From Meridianimarinicoccus aquatilis (GTDB lineage Bacteria > Pseudomonadota > Alphaproteobacteria > Rhodobacterales > Rhodobacteraceae), in assembly GCF_004358675.1 (NCBI RefSeq), contig NZ_SMZO01000015.1, positions 1 through 64,000 on the forward strand: a stretch of 64,000 nt of DNA. Direction: 5' to 3'. Of this stretch, positions 8,306 through 17,889 are shown piece after piece. The notes under the pieces were generated by a model. It saw nothing but the letters and a program-made list of their open reading frames with translations, was not told where the DNA came from and did not search any database. Every line of letters begins with the position of its first letter. The first letter of the stretch is position 1. Made by a program: the position numbers and the translations under genes.

Positions 8306-9412
8306 CTAGCGCGGTTCCAAAAGTCTCTTGATCTCGAACATGACCGTATCAACAAGTTCGCCATCAATTTGCCGACCTTCCAGCCGAATGTAATACCCTT
8401 TGGTGTCGCTCTCCCGTCGGATCGAAATGCCGTTTTCTAGGTGATAAATGCCAACACCATCGTCAGGTCGCTTCTCAGGTGCAGATCTGCGAGGGCGCCC
8501 TCCTCGCTTCGGCTCTCGCGTTTCGGCCTCGGCAATTTCGACGATGGGCTCAAGCAGGGCCCATTCTTCCACCGGGTCCACACCCTGCCCTGTGGCCAAA
8601 GCTTCCCTCAGCCGCCCCGCCAGCCCTGCCCGCAAGGCAGACGCCAGCCGCAACCCGGCCCTCTCAGAAAGGTGCTCGGGGAAAGACAGCATGTCACCCA
8701 GTTCCTCATGGACCAGTGCAAACGATCTGATCTTGGATCGCTTCGCCTTGCTGGCCGCATGAAAAAGGCCATTGACCGCCTGCTCGACCGTTTCAAATGC
8801 GCCTTGCTGAACCGACAAAACACCCACCCTGCCCCGCTCATATGGCGTAAGATCAGCGCGTATTTCGTTCTCTTCCACCATCGCCAGAAATGCAGCGCCA
8901 ACATTGCCAGGATGGCGCAGGATGACCTTGACCCGCCCATAGGCGGCATTCGCTGTCTCGGCCTCTAGCGCCCGCAAAGCGGCCAGTCGCCGAAACCCAG
9001 AAAGCAGGCCATACCGAGGCCCATCCCCAGGATCCACAATCTCGAATACTTCCAAAGGAAGTCGCAGTCCATTCAAGGAAATGGACGCTTTCAACTCGCC
9101 CATGGCTTCCGGATCCATGACCAACCGATCGCGGCTCAATTCGTCTGCAATGATGTCGGCCGTCGGAATTTCAAGCAAGATCAGACCTTCGGCTTCTGCC
9201 TGTCTGAGCCGCTCCGCATCCCGTTTATCACGGGCAGCTTCTGCTCGCATATGCGTGGTTTCCGTCGGCGTGAGCGATGCCGCCTCCGCGGCCACCTGTG
9301 CAATCGGCGGCATCATTCCAGATGCACTCATCGATGGTTTCGCCGCGAAACCATCTTCCAAACTCTTCAATTCTTCCGCCGAAGGTGCCGTGAGTTTTGT
9401 ACGTCGTGCCAT
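8306..9412 (-). CDS. parB: ParB-family partition protein
   Basis: The DNA-binding partner of ParA that marks the replicon centromere for segregation. The 368-residue protein has the ParB N-terminal domain (SISLNGLRLPLEVFE; LLSGFRRLAALRAL with the arginine-rich CTP-binding signature; VEENEIRADLTPYERG) followed by a helix-turn-helix region and a C-terminal dimerisation part rich in charged residues (EPKRGGRPRRS linker). It lies 11 bases after parA on the same strand, a normal parAB operon. Its own 5' part contains one of the three palindromes (9333-9355), which is read as Gly-Phe-Ala-Ala-Lys. It is the plasmid rather than the chromosomal parB type, judging by the initiator gene nearby. Confidence 0.88.
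   Translation of the reverse strand: MARRTKLTAPSAEELKSLEDGFAAKPSMSASGMMPPIAQVAAEAASLTPTETTHMRAEAARDKRDAERLRQAEAEGLILLEIPTADIIADELSRDRLVMDPEAMGELKASISLNGLRLPLEVFEIVDPGDGPRYGLLSGFRRLAALRALEAETANAAYGRVKVILRHPGNVGAAFLAMVEENEIRADLTPYERGRVGVLSVQQGAFETVEQAVNGLFHAASKAKRSKIRSFALVHEELGDMLSFPEHLSERAGLRLASALRAGLAGRLREALATGQGVDPVEEWALLEPIVEIAEAETREPKRGGRPRRSAPEKRPDDGVGIYHLENGISIRRESDTKGYYIRLEGRQIDGELVDTVMFEIKRLLEPR
9333..9355. promoter_or_regulatory. Candidate parS centromere site 2, inside parB
   Basis: The longest of the three palindromes: 11-base arms (GATGGTTTCGC and its complement) around a central C, within codons about 20-26 of parB. The 15-bp core is identical to sites 1 and 3. Lying near the start of parB, it could also let ParB reduce its own expression. 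Confidence 0.75.
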
Positions 9413-9423
9413 GTATCAGCCCC

Positions 9424-10818
9424 TTATTCTGCCGCCGCTTCGTCGGCCTTAGCCAACTGCTCATCCCGCCACCACGACCCGATCAGGATCTCTTTCAACT
9501 CGGCATAGGTTCGGTCGAAAGCTTCACGCCCACGAACGTAAGTTTCGCGGTTGAATTCACGATAGTCCGCTTCGTATATGCCGTTGACCTGCTCGCCAGC
9601 TTGCCCAACCAACGCCGTGAATTCCTGACGGTGCGCATTCATGAAGTCACCGAAATACGCCTGAATGACATTCGCCAGATCACTCTGCTGGTTCGCATCG
9701 AAACGGGTGATGAGGGTTCGAACCACATCCCATTCAAACTTCACTTCATCAATCCCAGCAGCCCTCCGCGCCGCATTTTCACCGTCTTCTATGGACGCGA
9801 ATGTAGAATAGAGCATGTCAAAAAACCGACCCGTACTGTCGAATTCGAGAAACGACGCGCCCAAAGGCACCAACAGAATATCGGCCGCCGCAAGAGCGTT
9901 GATTGTGAGATAACCAAGAGCAGGCGGAGTATCGAGCAGGACAATGTCGTATTGAGATAGAAGGTTCTCATCTTCCAAGAAATTCGTAAGAGCGTCCCAC
10001 AGCGCCCAACGACGCAAATGCATCCGCCAGACAGGTATCTGAAATTCAGCCCAATAGAGGTTTAGCTGAGCGCCGATCAGGTCGATATTCGGCCAATGGG
10101 TCGGCTGCACAATATCCCCTGCGGTGATGTTCAATGCTTCGGTCAGCGTTTCATCAAGGGGCAGGGTGGCCTCACCTTGCGCTGCGCGAACCTCGTTTTC
10201 CTCTATGACTTGCCGCGCATAGTCTTTGGCAATCAAAGGAAAAACGGTTTTCCATTCGTCCGGAACCTGTCCGCCCATGATCGACGTCATCGACCCTTGG
10301 CTATCGAGATCAATCACCAAGACACGATAGCCATCCAACGCTGCAGACATTGCAAGATGTGCGGCTGTGGACGTCTTGCCAACACCCCCTTTGAAGTTCG
10401 CAACAGCAACAACTTTGGCAGGCAATCCCTTTGGCTTGTAAGGGCGATATTCTTTGCTTGCAGCACCGCCTTCGGCAAAGTGGTTTCGCAGCGTAATAAC
10501 CTCTTCCAGAGTGAACCATTTTGAACCGCTCGCGCCTTCGCCTTGAGGCAGTTCAGGGTTCTGTTTCAAGACGCGCCGCAAGTGGGCGGGCGCAACCGGA
10601 ATCAGATATCTGCATATTTCCCATGTCGAAAACTTACGGAGGCGTTTTCGGCCATCTGGCGCATAACCGCGCTTTGCCAAATCTTCACGACCACGTGCGG
10701 CGAAAGCAGCGGCTTTCGCGAATCGGGCGGTATCGCTAGGCTTAGGCAGACGCTCGGCTGCCGCCTTTGGATCCAAGTTGAAATAGGGCGGTGGAGGGAG
10801 GTCGGATTTTTTGTTCAT
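9424..10818 (-). CDS. parA: ParA-family partition ATPase
   Basis: The ATPase that moves ParB-bound replicon copies apart. The 464-residue protein has an N-terminal helix-turn-helix extension (STWEICRYLIPVAPAHLRRV; FTLEEVITLRNHF), as in plasmid RepA/ParA proteins that repress their own operon. The deviant Walker A NFKGGVGKTS lies near residues 140-149, Walker A' is VIDLDSQGS, and Walker B is DIVLLDTPPALGYL. The protein is longer than chromosomal ParA because of this extension. It is the first gene of parAB and is divergent from the initiator gene, with the third palindrome and the right iteron array in the 619 bases between them. Confidence 0.9.
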   Translation of the reverse strand: MNKKSDLPPPPYFNLDPKAAAERLPKPSDTARFAKAAAFAARGREDLAKRGYAPDGRKRLRKFSTWEICRYLIPVAPAHLRRVLKQNPELPQGEGASGSKWFTLEEVITLRNHFAEGGAASKEYRPYKPKGLPAKVVAVANFKGGVGKTSTAAHLAMSAALDGYRVLVIDLDSQGSMTSIMGGQVPDEWKTVFPLIAKDYARQVIEENEVRAAQGEATLPLDETLTEALNITAGDIVQPTHWPNIDLIGAQLNLYWAEFQIPVWRMHLRRWALWDALTNFLEDENLLSQYDIVLLDTPPALGYLTINALAAADILLVPLGASFLEFDSTGRFFDMLYSTFASIEDGENAARRAAGIDEVKFEWDVVRTLITRFDANQQSDLANVIQAYFGDFMNAHRQEFTALVGQAGEQVNGIYEADYREFNRETYVRGREAFDRTYAELKEILIGSWWRDEQLAKADEAAAE

Positions 10819-10946
10819 TGCTTACTCGCATGTTTTGCCTGTTACGCTGTGTGCGACGTTTCTTATGATTTGCGCTGAGTATCACACATCACATGTCTTG
10901 ATGGAATTGCGTTATTTGATCGGATGTTGGGTTTCTTGGAGCGCAA

Positions 10947-10963
10947 GGTTTCGCCGCGAAACC
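10947..10963. promoter_or_regulatory. Candidate parS centromere site 3, upstream of parA
   Basis: 17-bp palindrome with 8-base arms GGTTTCGC and GCGAAACC around a central C, about 130 bases upstream of the parA start. It has the same 15-bp core as the other two sites. Confidence 0.75.
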
Positions 10964-11437
10964 CTAAAAACCAAAGAGAATAGGTAATTTGCGACCCATA
11001 TAGCTTTAGGAATCTATCAGATCTTTAGAAGCTTTAGGAAGGCAATAATGTTCTATACCAATACCTTACAGGCATCTCGGTATCCGTATGCGGGAGCAAT
11101 GGTATCCATCCACAGGACCACAGGGGCCTGTATTCAGGAAGAAGAGGTCTGATTCACGGTCTGACGTGGTTCCGTTTACAGGAACGCTGATATTGTTGTC
11201 ATTTTTGTCTAGCGTGGACAAATGGAGGTTGGCCTTTGTCGCGCATTGGCTGAACGCCTCTCCTTTAAGTGCCTAAATACGGGATATATTCTGATCAATA
11301 CAGGCTTTGGGTGAGAAGTCTGTCATCCTGAAAATGGGTACCTACAAGAGACTTGCCGGAAGGTGCCTAATCTGCCAGACTTTTTGCAATACGGTGGCAA
11401 AAGATCACCTTCGAGCAGCAGTATCAGGAACAGGCAT
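10964..11437 (+). other. Probable replication origin region between parA and the initiator gene
   Basis: Non-coding stretch with no plausible gene. In order it holds a short AT-rich part with two copies of AGCTTTAGGAA (11002-11012 and 11030-11040), the 22-bp-phased iteron array (11057-11183), and weaker iteron-like copies at 11268-11284, 11289-11305 and 11361-11377 close to the initiator start. Direct iterons next to an AT-rich stretch and directly upstream of the initiator gene are the standard layout of iteron-type plasmid origins. The copies nearest the gene are placed where they could give autorepression. Origin function is inferred. Confidence 0.7.
11057..11183 (+). repeat. Right iteron array: six units at exact 22-bp spacing
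   Basis: Six imperfect direct copies of a 17-bp unit begin at 11057, 11079, 11101, 11123, 11145 and 11167, every step being exactly 22 bp (two helical turns). The clearest copies are GGTATCCGTATGCGGGA (11079), GGTATCCATCCACAGGA (11101) and TGGTTCCGTTTACAGGA (11167); those at 11057 and 11145 are weaker. They match the unit in the left array (GGNACCCANTTNCRGGA in outline). The exact phasing supports binding of a Rep protein on one face of the helix. Confidence 0.82.
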
Positions 11438-12730
11438 ATGCCAAGCGAAGCGATCGCAGGAGAAATACCTGCGGAGAAACTCACGGGGCCATTGCGCCGT
11501 GCGTCGGTCAAAAAGAACGTGGCTGCCATTCATGTGTCTGGCAAACTGACTTTGCTACAGCGCAAGCTTAGCAATGTGCTTTTGTTGAACGCCTATGATG
11601 ATCTCGCGACGCGGCCCACGCACCGCATTGATGCGCGGACGTTGTGTTTGATGATCGGCTACAATTCGAATGATATGGAAACGTTGAAGGCTAGCTTGCG
11701 CGGTCTCGCTGAAACGGTGGCTGAATGGGATATGCTGGGCGAAGACGGCCAGCAGGAATGGGGTGTTTCGGCGCTTTTGTCCTATGCCAAATTGAAAGCG
11801 GGAATTTGCGAGTATGCGTATTCTCCGGCACTGGCGGCGAAGTTGCATGACCCCAAAGTGTTCGCTTTGATCAACCTGAATATTCAGCGACGTTTTGCGA
11901 GCGGCCATGCTTTGGCGCTGTATGAGAACTGCTATCGGTTTGTCCGTACAGGCAGCACCGGGTGGTGGGATCTGGGATTATTCCGTCGCCTGATGGGGGT
12001 GGATGGCTCGAGCTATTACGAGACATACAAACACCTGAATGCTAAGATCATCAAACCGGCTGTGACCGAGGTGAACAAGACGAGCAACATTCTGGTCACT
12101 CCGGAAGTTCGGAAACTGGGGCGCACGGTTACGGACATTCGCTTCAAGATCAAGTCGAACCCGCAGTTGGCGATGGTCGATATGGACGCCGGAGACGCGG
12201 TACGCCACGGCGCAGTTTATGACAGCTTGCGAAGCCTGGGTGTGAGTGACCGCTTGGCACGGCAATGGATTTCGGAACACGGCGAAGGCTTTGTTGCCGA
12301 GAAGCTCGCCTATGTCGGACGGCAGGCGCATGTCAAAAGTCCCGTTCGGTATCTGACGGCGGCTATTCGTGATGGGTTTTCAGAAACCGCAGATGATAGT
12401 GGTCAGGTTAAACCCTCTGCCGAACAGGTCTTGGTTGCGGCCGTTCGAAGAGTGGATGAAGAGGCTCGCGAAGAAGCAGAAAAGGCCCGCGATGCGGCAT
12501 TGTCAGAAGAGCGGCGAGATCGTGCAGCGCGGATGGCGCGGGTCAGGGATGCGGCGGCGGCACGCACGCCGACGCAGCGAGATGCCGACAAACGGTTGTT
12601 CTTGTCTGGTCTGAAAGATCCGTTGGAGCGCGAAGACTTTGGCCGTTTCGGGTGGGGATCAGCGCTGAACGCGCGGGCGATCTTTGCGTTCTGGCTTGAA
12701 ATGCAGCCGGGCATATTTGATGGGCTGTAA
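11438..12730 (+). CDS. Plasmid replication initiator protein (Rep_3-like winged helix)
   Basis: The protein expected to bind the iterons and open the origin. From the ATG at 11438 it has 430 residues; a GTG at 11363 would add 25 residues of low-complexity sequence and lies in an iteron-like copy, so the ATG (AGGA upstream) is preferred. Residues about 40-100 contain KLTLLQRKLSNVLLLNAYDD and GYNSNDMETLKASLRGLAE, the pattern of the first winged-helix domain of Rep_3/RepB-type initiators. A second domain follows (ALALYENCYRFVR; KHLNAKIIKPAVTEVNK; DIRFKIK). The C-terminal 90 residues are a charged helix (EEAREEAEKARDAALSEERR). It is divergent from parAB. Which of the family-specific incompatibility groups it belongs to needs a tree. 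Confidence 0.85.
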   Translation: MPSEAIAGEIPAEKLTGPLRRASVKKNVAAIHVSGKLTLLQRKLSNVLLLNAYDDLATRPTHRIDARTLCLMIGYNSNDMETLKASLRGLAETVAEWDMLGEDGQQEWGVSALLSYAKLKAGICEYAYSPALAAKLHDPKVFALINLNIQRRFASGHALALYENCYRFVRTGSTGWWDLGLFRRLMGVDGSSYYETYKHLNAKIIKPAVTEVNKTSNILVTPEVRKLGRTVTDIRFKIKSNPQLAMVDMDAGDAVRHGAVYDSLRSLGVSDRLARQWISEHGEGFVAEKLAYVGRQAHVKSPVRYLTAAIRDGFSETADDSGQVKPSAEQVLVAAVRRVDEEAREEAEKARDAALSEERRDRAARMARVRDAAAARTPTQRDADKRLFLSGLKDPLEREDFGRFGWGSALNARAIFAFWLEMQPGIFDGL

Positions 12731-12881
12731 TCGCATCGCGAAGTAGTGTGCAAAAGGCGGAAAATATGCGCGTTGAGCGTGGAGTGTTTTGAACAAAAAT
12801 TGCGATAACATCTGACATTTTCAGCAACCAAGCCTTAATCGGTGCGGACTAGTCTGCCCATGTTCAAGGTTGGAGGGTGTG

Positions 12882-14288
12882 TTGGATCACGAAATGACAG
12901 AAGCCGCGCGGATTGTTGCCTGGCGGTTGCGCCGACCGTCGCTGGCGCCGGTTCGGATCGCTCTGTTGGCGGCCTTGGCCGAAGGGTGCGGGTTATTTTT
13001 AGCGTCTTGGTTTGCGCAATTTTCGGCCGTGCAGGGGTTTTCTGGCTGGTCGGGCGTGATGTGGTCGGTGATGTTTGTTGGCTGGGCGGTGCCGCTGAGT
13101 GCCAGTTTCAGTGGATACAGGTTGGATCGATTGTTGAAACCGGGGCAGGGGGGTCTTCCTGCGGCAGGCGCAGTTTGCGGTGCGGCTCTTGTTGTGGAGT
13201 TTGTTGGGGGACCGGGTCTTGTCATCGTTGCGGGAAGCTTGCCTGCGATGATTGCCTTGCGGTTCGGGTTGGCCCCGGCGGCAGGCTGGGCTGTTGAACA
13301 GGGCCTCACAGAACGACGGGCGGTTCTGGTCGGTGGCGGCGAGGGGGCCGCGCGCTTGATCCGGGGGCTTGCTGAGCGTGCGGATAATGACATTCGGATT
13401 TGTGGCATCTTCGATGATCGCGCCGGCGACCGATCGCCAGACGCGGTGCTGGACGTGCCCAAAATTGGCCGCTTTGATGACTTGGTTGTGTTTTGCCGAC
13501 AGGCGGAAATTGACATGATTATCATGACATTGCCGCCTGAAGCGGAAACGCGCATCGCGGCTTTGTTGACGCAGTTCAAAGTTTTGCCGGTGCCGGTGCA
13601 TTTGTCCGCGTTCAGTCGGGACTATCGTTTTGAGGACGGCCCCGATGGGCTGAGTGCCTTGTTGCCCGCCAGTTTTCGCCCGGAACGGCGGCTCCTGAAG
13701 CGCGCCTTTGATCTGTCGATTGCAAGCTTGCTGCTTGTTGTTCTGGCTCCGGTTCTGGCAATTGTCGCGGTGTTGATACGATTGGACAGCCCGGGCCCGG
13801 TGTTTTTCCGTCAGGTCCGCCATGGTTTTAACGATCGGCCGATCCGGGTCTGGAAATTTCGATCCATGTATCATGATCAGGCAGATGCCGCGGCGATGCG
13901 CGTGGTGGTTCGGGGGGATCCCAGGGTGACCCGTGTGGGGAAATTCTTGCGCAAGTCGTCGTTGGATGAGTTGCCTCAGTTGTTCAACGTCTTCGGAGGG
14001 ACCCTGTCTTTGGTCGGGCCGAGGCCCCATGCGGTTGCGGCACAATCGTCACGTCAAGAAGCGTTTGACAGGATCGTGGATGGGTATTCGGCGCGTCACC
14101 GGTTGCCGCCTGGCATCACCGGTTGGGCGCAGGTCAATGGATGGCGCGGGGAAGTGGATGATCCGGAAAGCTTGAGGGCCCGATTTGCCCATGACCTGTT
14201 CTACATCGAAAATTGGTCGTTGTGGTTTGATCTTGCCATACTCGTGCGGACACCGATCAGCCTATTTGATACGCGGAGGGCGTATTGA
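12882..14288 (+). CDS. Exopolysaccharide-type undecaprenyl-phosphate sugar phosphotransferase
   Basis: A membrane enzyme that starts exopolysaccharide repeat-unit synthesis by moving a sugar-1-phosphate to undecaprenyl phosphate. Four or so N-terminal membrane helices are followed by a Rossmann-like domain (VGGGEGAARLI) and a C-terminal bacterial sugar-transferase domain from about residue 271: KRAFDLSIASLLL, VWKFRSM, GKFLRKSSLDELPQLFNV, LVGPRPHA, GITGWAQVNG and ENWSLWFDLAIL. I choose the TTG at 12882 because GGAGGG ends 4 bases before it; GTG at 12879 and ATG at 12894 are alternatives. No other polysaccharide genes lie beside it. Such transferases are often carried near replication modules of roseobacter plasmids. 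Confidence 0.85.
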   Translation: MDHEMTEAARIVAWRLRRPSLAPVRIALLAALAEGCGLFLASWFAQFSAVQGFSGWSGVMWSVMFVGWAVPLSASFSGYRLDRLLKPGQGGLPAAGAVCGAALVVEFVGGPGLVIVAGSLPAMIALRFGLAPAAGWAVEQGLTERRAVLVGGGEGAARLIRGLAERADNDIRICGIFDDRAGDRSPDAVLDVPKIGRFDDLVVFCRQAEIDMIIMTLPPEAETRIAALLTQFKVLPVPVHLSAFSRDYRFEDGPDGLSALLPASFRPERRLLKRAFDLSIASLLLVVLAPVLAIVAVLIRLDSPGPVFFRQVRHGFNDRPIRVWKFRSMYHDQADAAAMRVVVRGDPRVTRVGKFLRKSSLDELPQLFNVFGGTLSLVGPRPHAVAAQSSRQEAFDRIVDGYSARHRLPPGITGWAQVNGWRGEVDDPESLRARFAHDLFYIENWSLWFDLAILVRTPISLFDTRRAY

Positions 14289-14325
14289 AGGCGGTCATAT
14301 TTGCCATGAGGGTTATTGCGGCGCA

Positions 14326-15159
14326 TTACGCGTCGCTGACCTCTCGCCGGACCCCCCTTAGGCGGCGTGCAAATGCGATGCAAAAGGCGATAGTCAGGAC
14401 CAGCACAATTGTCGGGGCAGGGGCGCTGTCCAGATAGAAGCTTGCATAGGTTCCCAAAAAGTTTGCTCCGAATGTGATTGCGACGGCGAGAATGAGCATT
14501 CTTTCGAAGCGCCGGGTCAGAAGGAATGCGATTGCGCCCGGTGAAATCAGTAGCGCGATCGCAAGGATCAAGCCTACAGACGACAAGGTCGCAACGATCG
14601 TGGCGGATAGAGCCGTCAGCAATCCGTAATGCAACCAAACTGTGCGCAGCCCGCACGCCTTGGCTTGGGCGGGGTCAAACGCGTGAAGCAGAAGGTCTCG
14701 CCATTTTAGTATGAGTCCCAGTGTAACAGCCAAGGCGATCAAACCAGACGTCCAGAGATCTTCCGCACCTATGCCAAGCATATTGCCGTACAGAATGTGG
14801 TTGAGATGTTGATCGCTTGGAAAAGCGACGAACAAGATGATGCCAACGCCGAACATCCCAGAGAACACCACCCCCATGACGGTGTCTTGCTTGAGGCGGC
14901 TGCCATCGGCAAGAAACCCGGTGAGCAGTGCGCACACCATTCCCGCGCCGAAGGCACCGACTATCAAGGGCAACCCCGCCAACCAAGCCAGGACGATGCC
15001 CGGCAGTACGGCATGACTGACGGCGTCGCCCATGAGCGACCAACCCTTGAGCACAAGAAAACAGGACAATATCGCCAGCGGCGGCGCAATTATCGCACCG
15101 ATGAGAAACGCATTCTGCATGAAGGGCAGTTGAAATGGCAGAAGTGCGGCGTCGATCAT
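14326..15159 (-). CDS. sitD: Manganese/iron-type ABC importer permease (second)
   Basis: One of two ABC-3 family permeases of a divalent-metal importer. The 277-residue protein has eight or so membrane segments and the family motif LKGWSLMGDAVSHAVLPGI. Its start overlaps the stop of the first permease gene by 4 bases, as expected for the last gene of a sitABCD operon. It converges on the sugar transferase gene with 37 bases between the ends. Metal choice (Mn or Fe or Zn) is inferred from the operon as a whole. Confidence 0.85.
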   Translation of the reverse strand: MIDAALLPFQLPFMQNAFLIGAIIAPPLAILSCFLVLKGWSLMGDAVSHAVLPGIVLAWLAGLPLIVGAFGAGMVCALLTGFLADGSRLKQDTVMGVVFSGMFGVGIILFVAFPSDQHLNHILYGNMLGIGAEDLWTSGLIALAVTLGLILKWRDLLLHAFDPAQAKACGLRTVWLHYGLLTALSATIVATLSSVGLILAIALLISPGAIAFLLTRRFERMLILAVAITFGANFLGTYASFYLDSAPAPTIVLVLTIAFCIAFARRLRGVRREVSDA

Positions 15160-16055
15160 TGCGAGGGACCTTCACAAGCATCGGGGTTCACGAGCCCCGG
15201 GGTGGCACGCAGTGCGTCGGCTGCCCGTCGCCGGGCGGCGAGCCAACCATGTTTCGGAGCAAAGAAGTAGACCAGTAAAAAGATCAAGGTTTGCAGAGCG
15301 ACGATAATGCCGCCAGTTGCGCCATCGAGAAAATAGCTTGCATATGCACCGAAGAAACACGTGAGCACGCCAATCGAGACGCTGACCATAATCAGTCTGG
15401 GGAAACGGTCGCAAAGCAGATAGGCGGTCGCGCCGGGGGTGACGACCAATGCAATCACCAAAAACGCGCCGACGGTTTGCATGGCCGCGACAGTCGCCGC
15501 CGCCAAGAGCGTGAAGAATATGCCGCGCAACAGGCCGGGGTTCAGGCCGATGGTACGGGCGTGGTTTTCATCGAAGAACACAACCATGAGATCGCGCCAC
15601 TTGGCCAAGAGGACCCCGAGCGATACGCCTCCGATGAGGACCAACTGCAGCGTATCACTTGGTGTGATGGCCAAGATGTTGCCCATAGTGATCGCTTGAA
15701 GATCGACCGAAACGGGGTTGAGCGATACCATGAACAGCCCTAGCCCAAAGAAGGACGTAAATATCAGCCCGATGATGGCGTCTTCTTTCAGCCCCGAGCG
15801 CTGGTTCAGGAACAGCATGGCCGCTGCCGCCAATCCGCCCGAGAGAAACGCGCCTGCCGCAAAGGGCAGACCGAGCATATAGGCACCGGCCACACCTGGA
15901 ACGATGGCATGGCTGAGCGCGTCGCCGATCAGCGACCAACCCTTGAGCATAAGATAGGCGGACAAAAAGGCACAGACACCGCCGACCAGCGCCGATACCC
16001 ACATTGCAGTTGCCATATAGGTGTAACTGAATGGTTCAAGCAGGAGGTCAATCAT
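15156..16055 (-). CDS. sitC: Manganese/iron-type ABC importer permease (first)
   Basis: An ABC-3 family permease of about 299 residues. I take the ATG at 16055, which gives [20 protein letters not shown] as in related SitC proteins; an upstream ATG would run 22 residues into the ATPase gene. The motif [19 protein letters not shown] matches the partner permease closely. The start overlaps the ATPase stop by 8 bases and the stop overlaps the next permease. Two different permease genes rather than one is the usual layout of SitABCD systems. Confidence 0.86.
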   Translation of the reverse strand: MIDLLLEPFSYTYMATAMWVSALVGGVCAFLSAYLMLKGWSLIGDALSHAIVPGVAGAYMLGLPFAAGAFLSGGLAAAAMLFLNQRSGLKEDAIIGLIFTSFFGLGLFMVSLNPVSVDLQAITMGNILAITPSDTLQLVLIGGVSLGVLLAKWRDLMVVFFDENHARTIGLNPGLLRGIFFTLLAAATVAAMQTVGAFLVIALVVTPGATAYLLCDRFPRLIMVSVSIGVLTCFFGAYASYFLDGATGGIIVALQTLIFLLVYFFAPKHGWLAARRRAADALRATPGLVNPDACEGPSQ

Positions 16056-16968
16056 GGCGTTTTGCCGTGTCAGAGCGGGCAGGGGGATCGACCAGAGGCA
16101 TGCCAGCTGGCTTTCCGCCATATGTCACAAAAGGCCGTTCATCGTCGGTCATGACCCTGATCCGGCGGGGGTCGTCATCATCATGCAGGTCTTCCCCGCC
16201 AATGGTGAAGTGTCGCAAGACGCCGCCGAAAGCCCGTTCCAGGTTGTCGCGGGTGAAAATTTGGTCTGTCAGGCCATAGGCCAGAACGGTGCCCTTGACC
16301 AAAACAGTTCGGTCACAAAACTCTGGAACCGATCCCAGATTATGTGTGGAGACCAACATCACGCGGCCCTCGCTGCGCAAGTCGCGCAGCAGCTCGGTAA
16401 TTTGTTCTTCGGTCTTTACATCGACACCAGTGAACGGCTCATCGAGCAGGATGACCGAGGCATCCTGGGCCAGGGCACGTGCAAGGAACACACGTTTACG
16501 TTGGCCGCCCGACAGCTCGCCAATTTGGCGATGGCGAAAATCGCTCATGTTGACACGCTCAAGTGCCGCGTCGACAGCAGCGTGGTCAGTGGTGCGGGCC
16601 CGGCGGAAGAACCCCATGTGGCCATACCGACCCATCATGACAACGTCTTCCACCAGTACCGGAAAAGACCAATCCACCTCTTCCGCTTGCGGTACATAAG
16701 CGACGAGATTTTGGCGCAGCGCTTGCGGAACGGGAAGGCCCAGAACACGAATTGTTCCCGAGGCCGCTGGCACGAACCCCATGATTGCCTTGAACAAAGT
16801 GGACTTGCCTGCGCCATTGACACCAACCAGTGCAGTTATGGTCCCGGTGGGGATTTCAAAGCTGGCGTCGTGCAAGGCCGTGTGCCCGTTGCGATAGGTC
16901 ACTGTCAGGCCGCGGGCGCAAATCCCGGCATCGGGCGCTGACTCTGTATGGGCTGGTTGGGCTGTCAC
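16048..16968 (-). CDS. sitB: Manganese/iron-type ABC importer ATPase
   Basis: The 306-residue ATPase of the metal importer. Walker A is GVNGAGKST, the signature is [10 protein letters not shown], Walker B is [12 protein letters not shown] and the switch histidine is in VSTHNLG. It also has the [13 protein letters not shown] segment found in the Q-loop area of Mn/Zn importer ATPases. A 50-residue C-terminal extension ([19 protein letters not shown]) is longer than in classical members and histidine/aspartate-rich at its beginning. It overlaps the binding-protein gene by 4 bases upstream and the permease by 8 bases downstream. Confidence 0.87.
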   Translation of the reverse strand: MTAQPAHTESAPDAGICARGLTVTYRNGHTALHDASFEIPTGTITALVGVNGAGKSTLFKAIMGFVPAASGTIRVLGLPVPQALRQNLVAYVPQAEEVDWSFPVLVEDVVMMGRYGHMGFFRRARTTDHAAVDAALERVNMSDFRHRQIGELSGGQRKRVFLARALAQDASVILLDEPFTGVDVKTEEQITELLRDLRSEGRVMLVSTHNLGSVPEFCDRTVLVKGTVLAYGLTDQIFTRDNLERAFGGVLRHFTIGGEDLHDDDDPRRIRVMTDDERPFVTYGGKPAGMPLVDPPARSDTAKRHD

Positions 16969-17855
16969 TGTTGCGCCTCGGTTAGTCCGTTGACGATGGT
17001 TTCGGTCGTGACGCGCAACAGGTCAAGATAGGTTGGCACCGGGCCGTCTGCCGTGCTCAGGCTATCGACATATAGAACGCCGCCAAACTTGGCTCCGGTT
17101 TCGCGAGCGACTTGTTCTGCGGGGGCACTGCTGACGGTGCTTTCGCAAAAGACGGTTGGGATATCGTGCGCGCGGACCTGATCGATGACCGCGCGGACTT
17201 GTTGGGGCGTTCCGGTTTGGTCCGCATTCATGGGCCACAAGTATAGTTCTTGCAGGCCGAAATCGCGGGCGAGATAGCTGAACGCACCTTCGCATGTTGC
17301 AAGCCACCGGCGACTTTCGGGCAAGGCTGCGAGGGCGTCGCGTAGCGGATCGATAGTTGCGCGGATTTCGGCTTTGTAGGTTTCGGCATTAGCGCGGTAG
17401 GTATTTGCGTTTTCGGGGTCGTGTGTCGCAAATGCCGTTGCGATGTTGTCGACATAGGTCAATGCGTTGTCTCGGCCCATCCATGCGTGGGGATTCGACA
17501 GGCCTTCGTAGGATCCGGTTGCGATAGGAATGGGCGCAATCCCGTCGCTGAGCACAACTGAAGGAATTCCGCGCAGGTTGCGCAGAAACTGTTCGAACCA
17601 AAGTTCCAGGTTCAGCCCGTTCCACAAGATCAGGTCTGCGTCGAGCGCGCCGACGATGTCTTGTGGGGTGGGATCATAGCCGTGGATTTCGGCGCCCGGT
17701 TTGGTGATTGACCTGACCTCTGCGGCGTCGCCGGCGACGTTGCGCGCCATATCGGCGAGTACGGTGAAAGTTGTTACGGCCTTGAATTTATCTTCGGCCA
17801 AGGCGGTGTGCGCCGCACTGCAAAGAAGAGTGGTTAGGAGTATGGTTCGGATCAT
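16965..17855 (-). CDS. sitA: Periplasmic manganese/iron-binding protein (TroA/SitA family)
   Basis: The metal-binding subunit of the importer. From the ATG at 17855 it has about 296 residues with a signal peptide [20 protein letters not shown]. The longer reading from 17906 would place 17 residues before the signal peptide and is rejected. TroA-fold motifs include [11 protein letters not shown] (metal-ligand histidine), [23 protein letters not shown] (second ligand region) and [14 protein letters not shown]. It is the first gene of the operon. Two Fur/Mur-like inverted repeats lie just upstream, consistent with repression when metal is plentiful. Confidence 0.87.
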   Translation of the reverse strand: MIRTILLTTLLCSAAHTALAEDKFKAVTTFTVLADMARNVAGDAAEVRSITKPGAEIHGYDPTPQDIVGALDADLILWNGLNLELWFEQFLRNLRGIPSVVLSDGIAPIPIATGSYEGLSNPHAWMGRDNALTYVDNIATAFATHDPENANTYRANAETYKAEIRATIDPLRDALAALPESRRWLATCEGAFSYLARDFGLQELYLWPMNADQTGTPQQVRAVIDQVRAHDIPTVFCESTVSSAPAEQVARETGAKFGGVLYVDSLSTADGPVPTYLDLLRVTTETIVNGLTEAQQ

Positions 17856-17889
17856 GCGCGCTATCCCATCAGGTGTTTCACTGTGAGAT

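Noticed and set aside
11363-11437. GTG start extending the initiator by 25 residues
   Set aside because: The extension is low-complexity, overlaps an iteron-like copy and lacks a ribosome site; the ATG at 11438 is better.
12999-14045. Long open frame on the minus strand
   Set aside because: It is antisense to the sugar transferase gene, which has clear conserved motifs; the reverse frame is His/Arg/Gln-rich with no recognisable domain.
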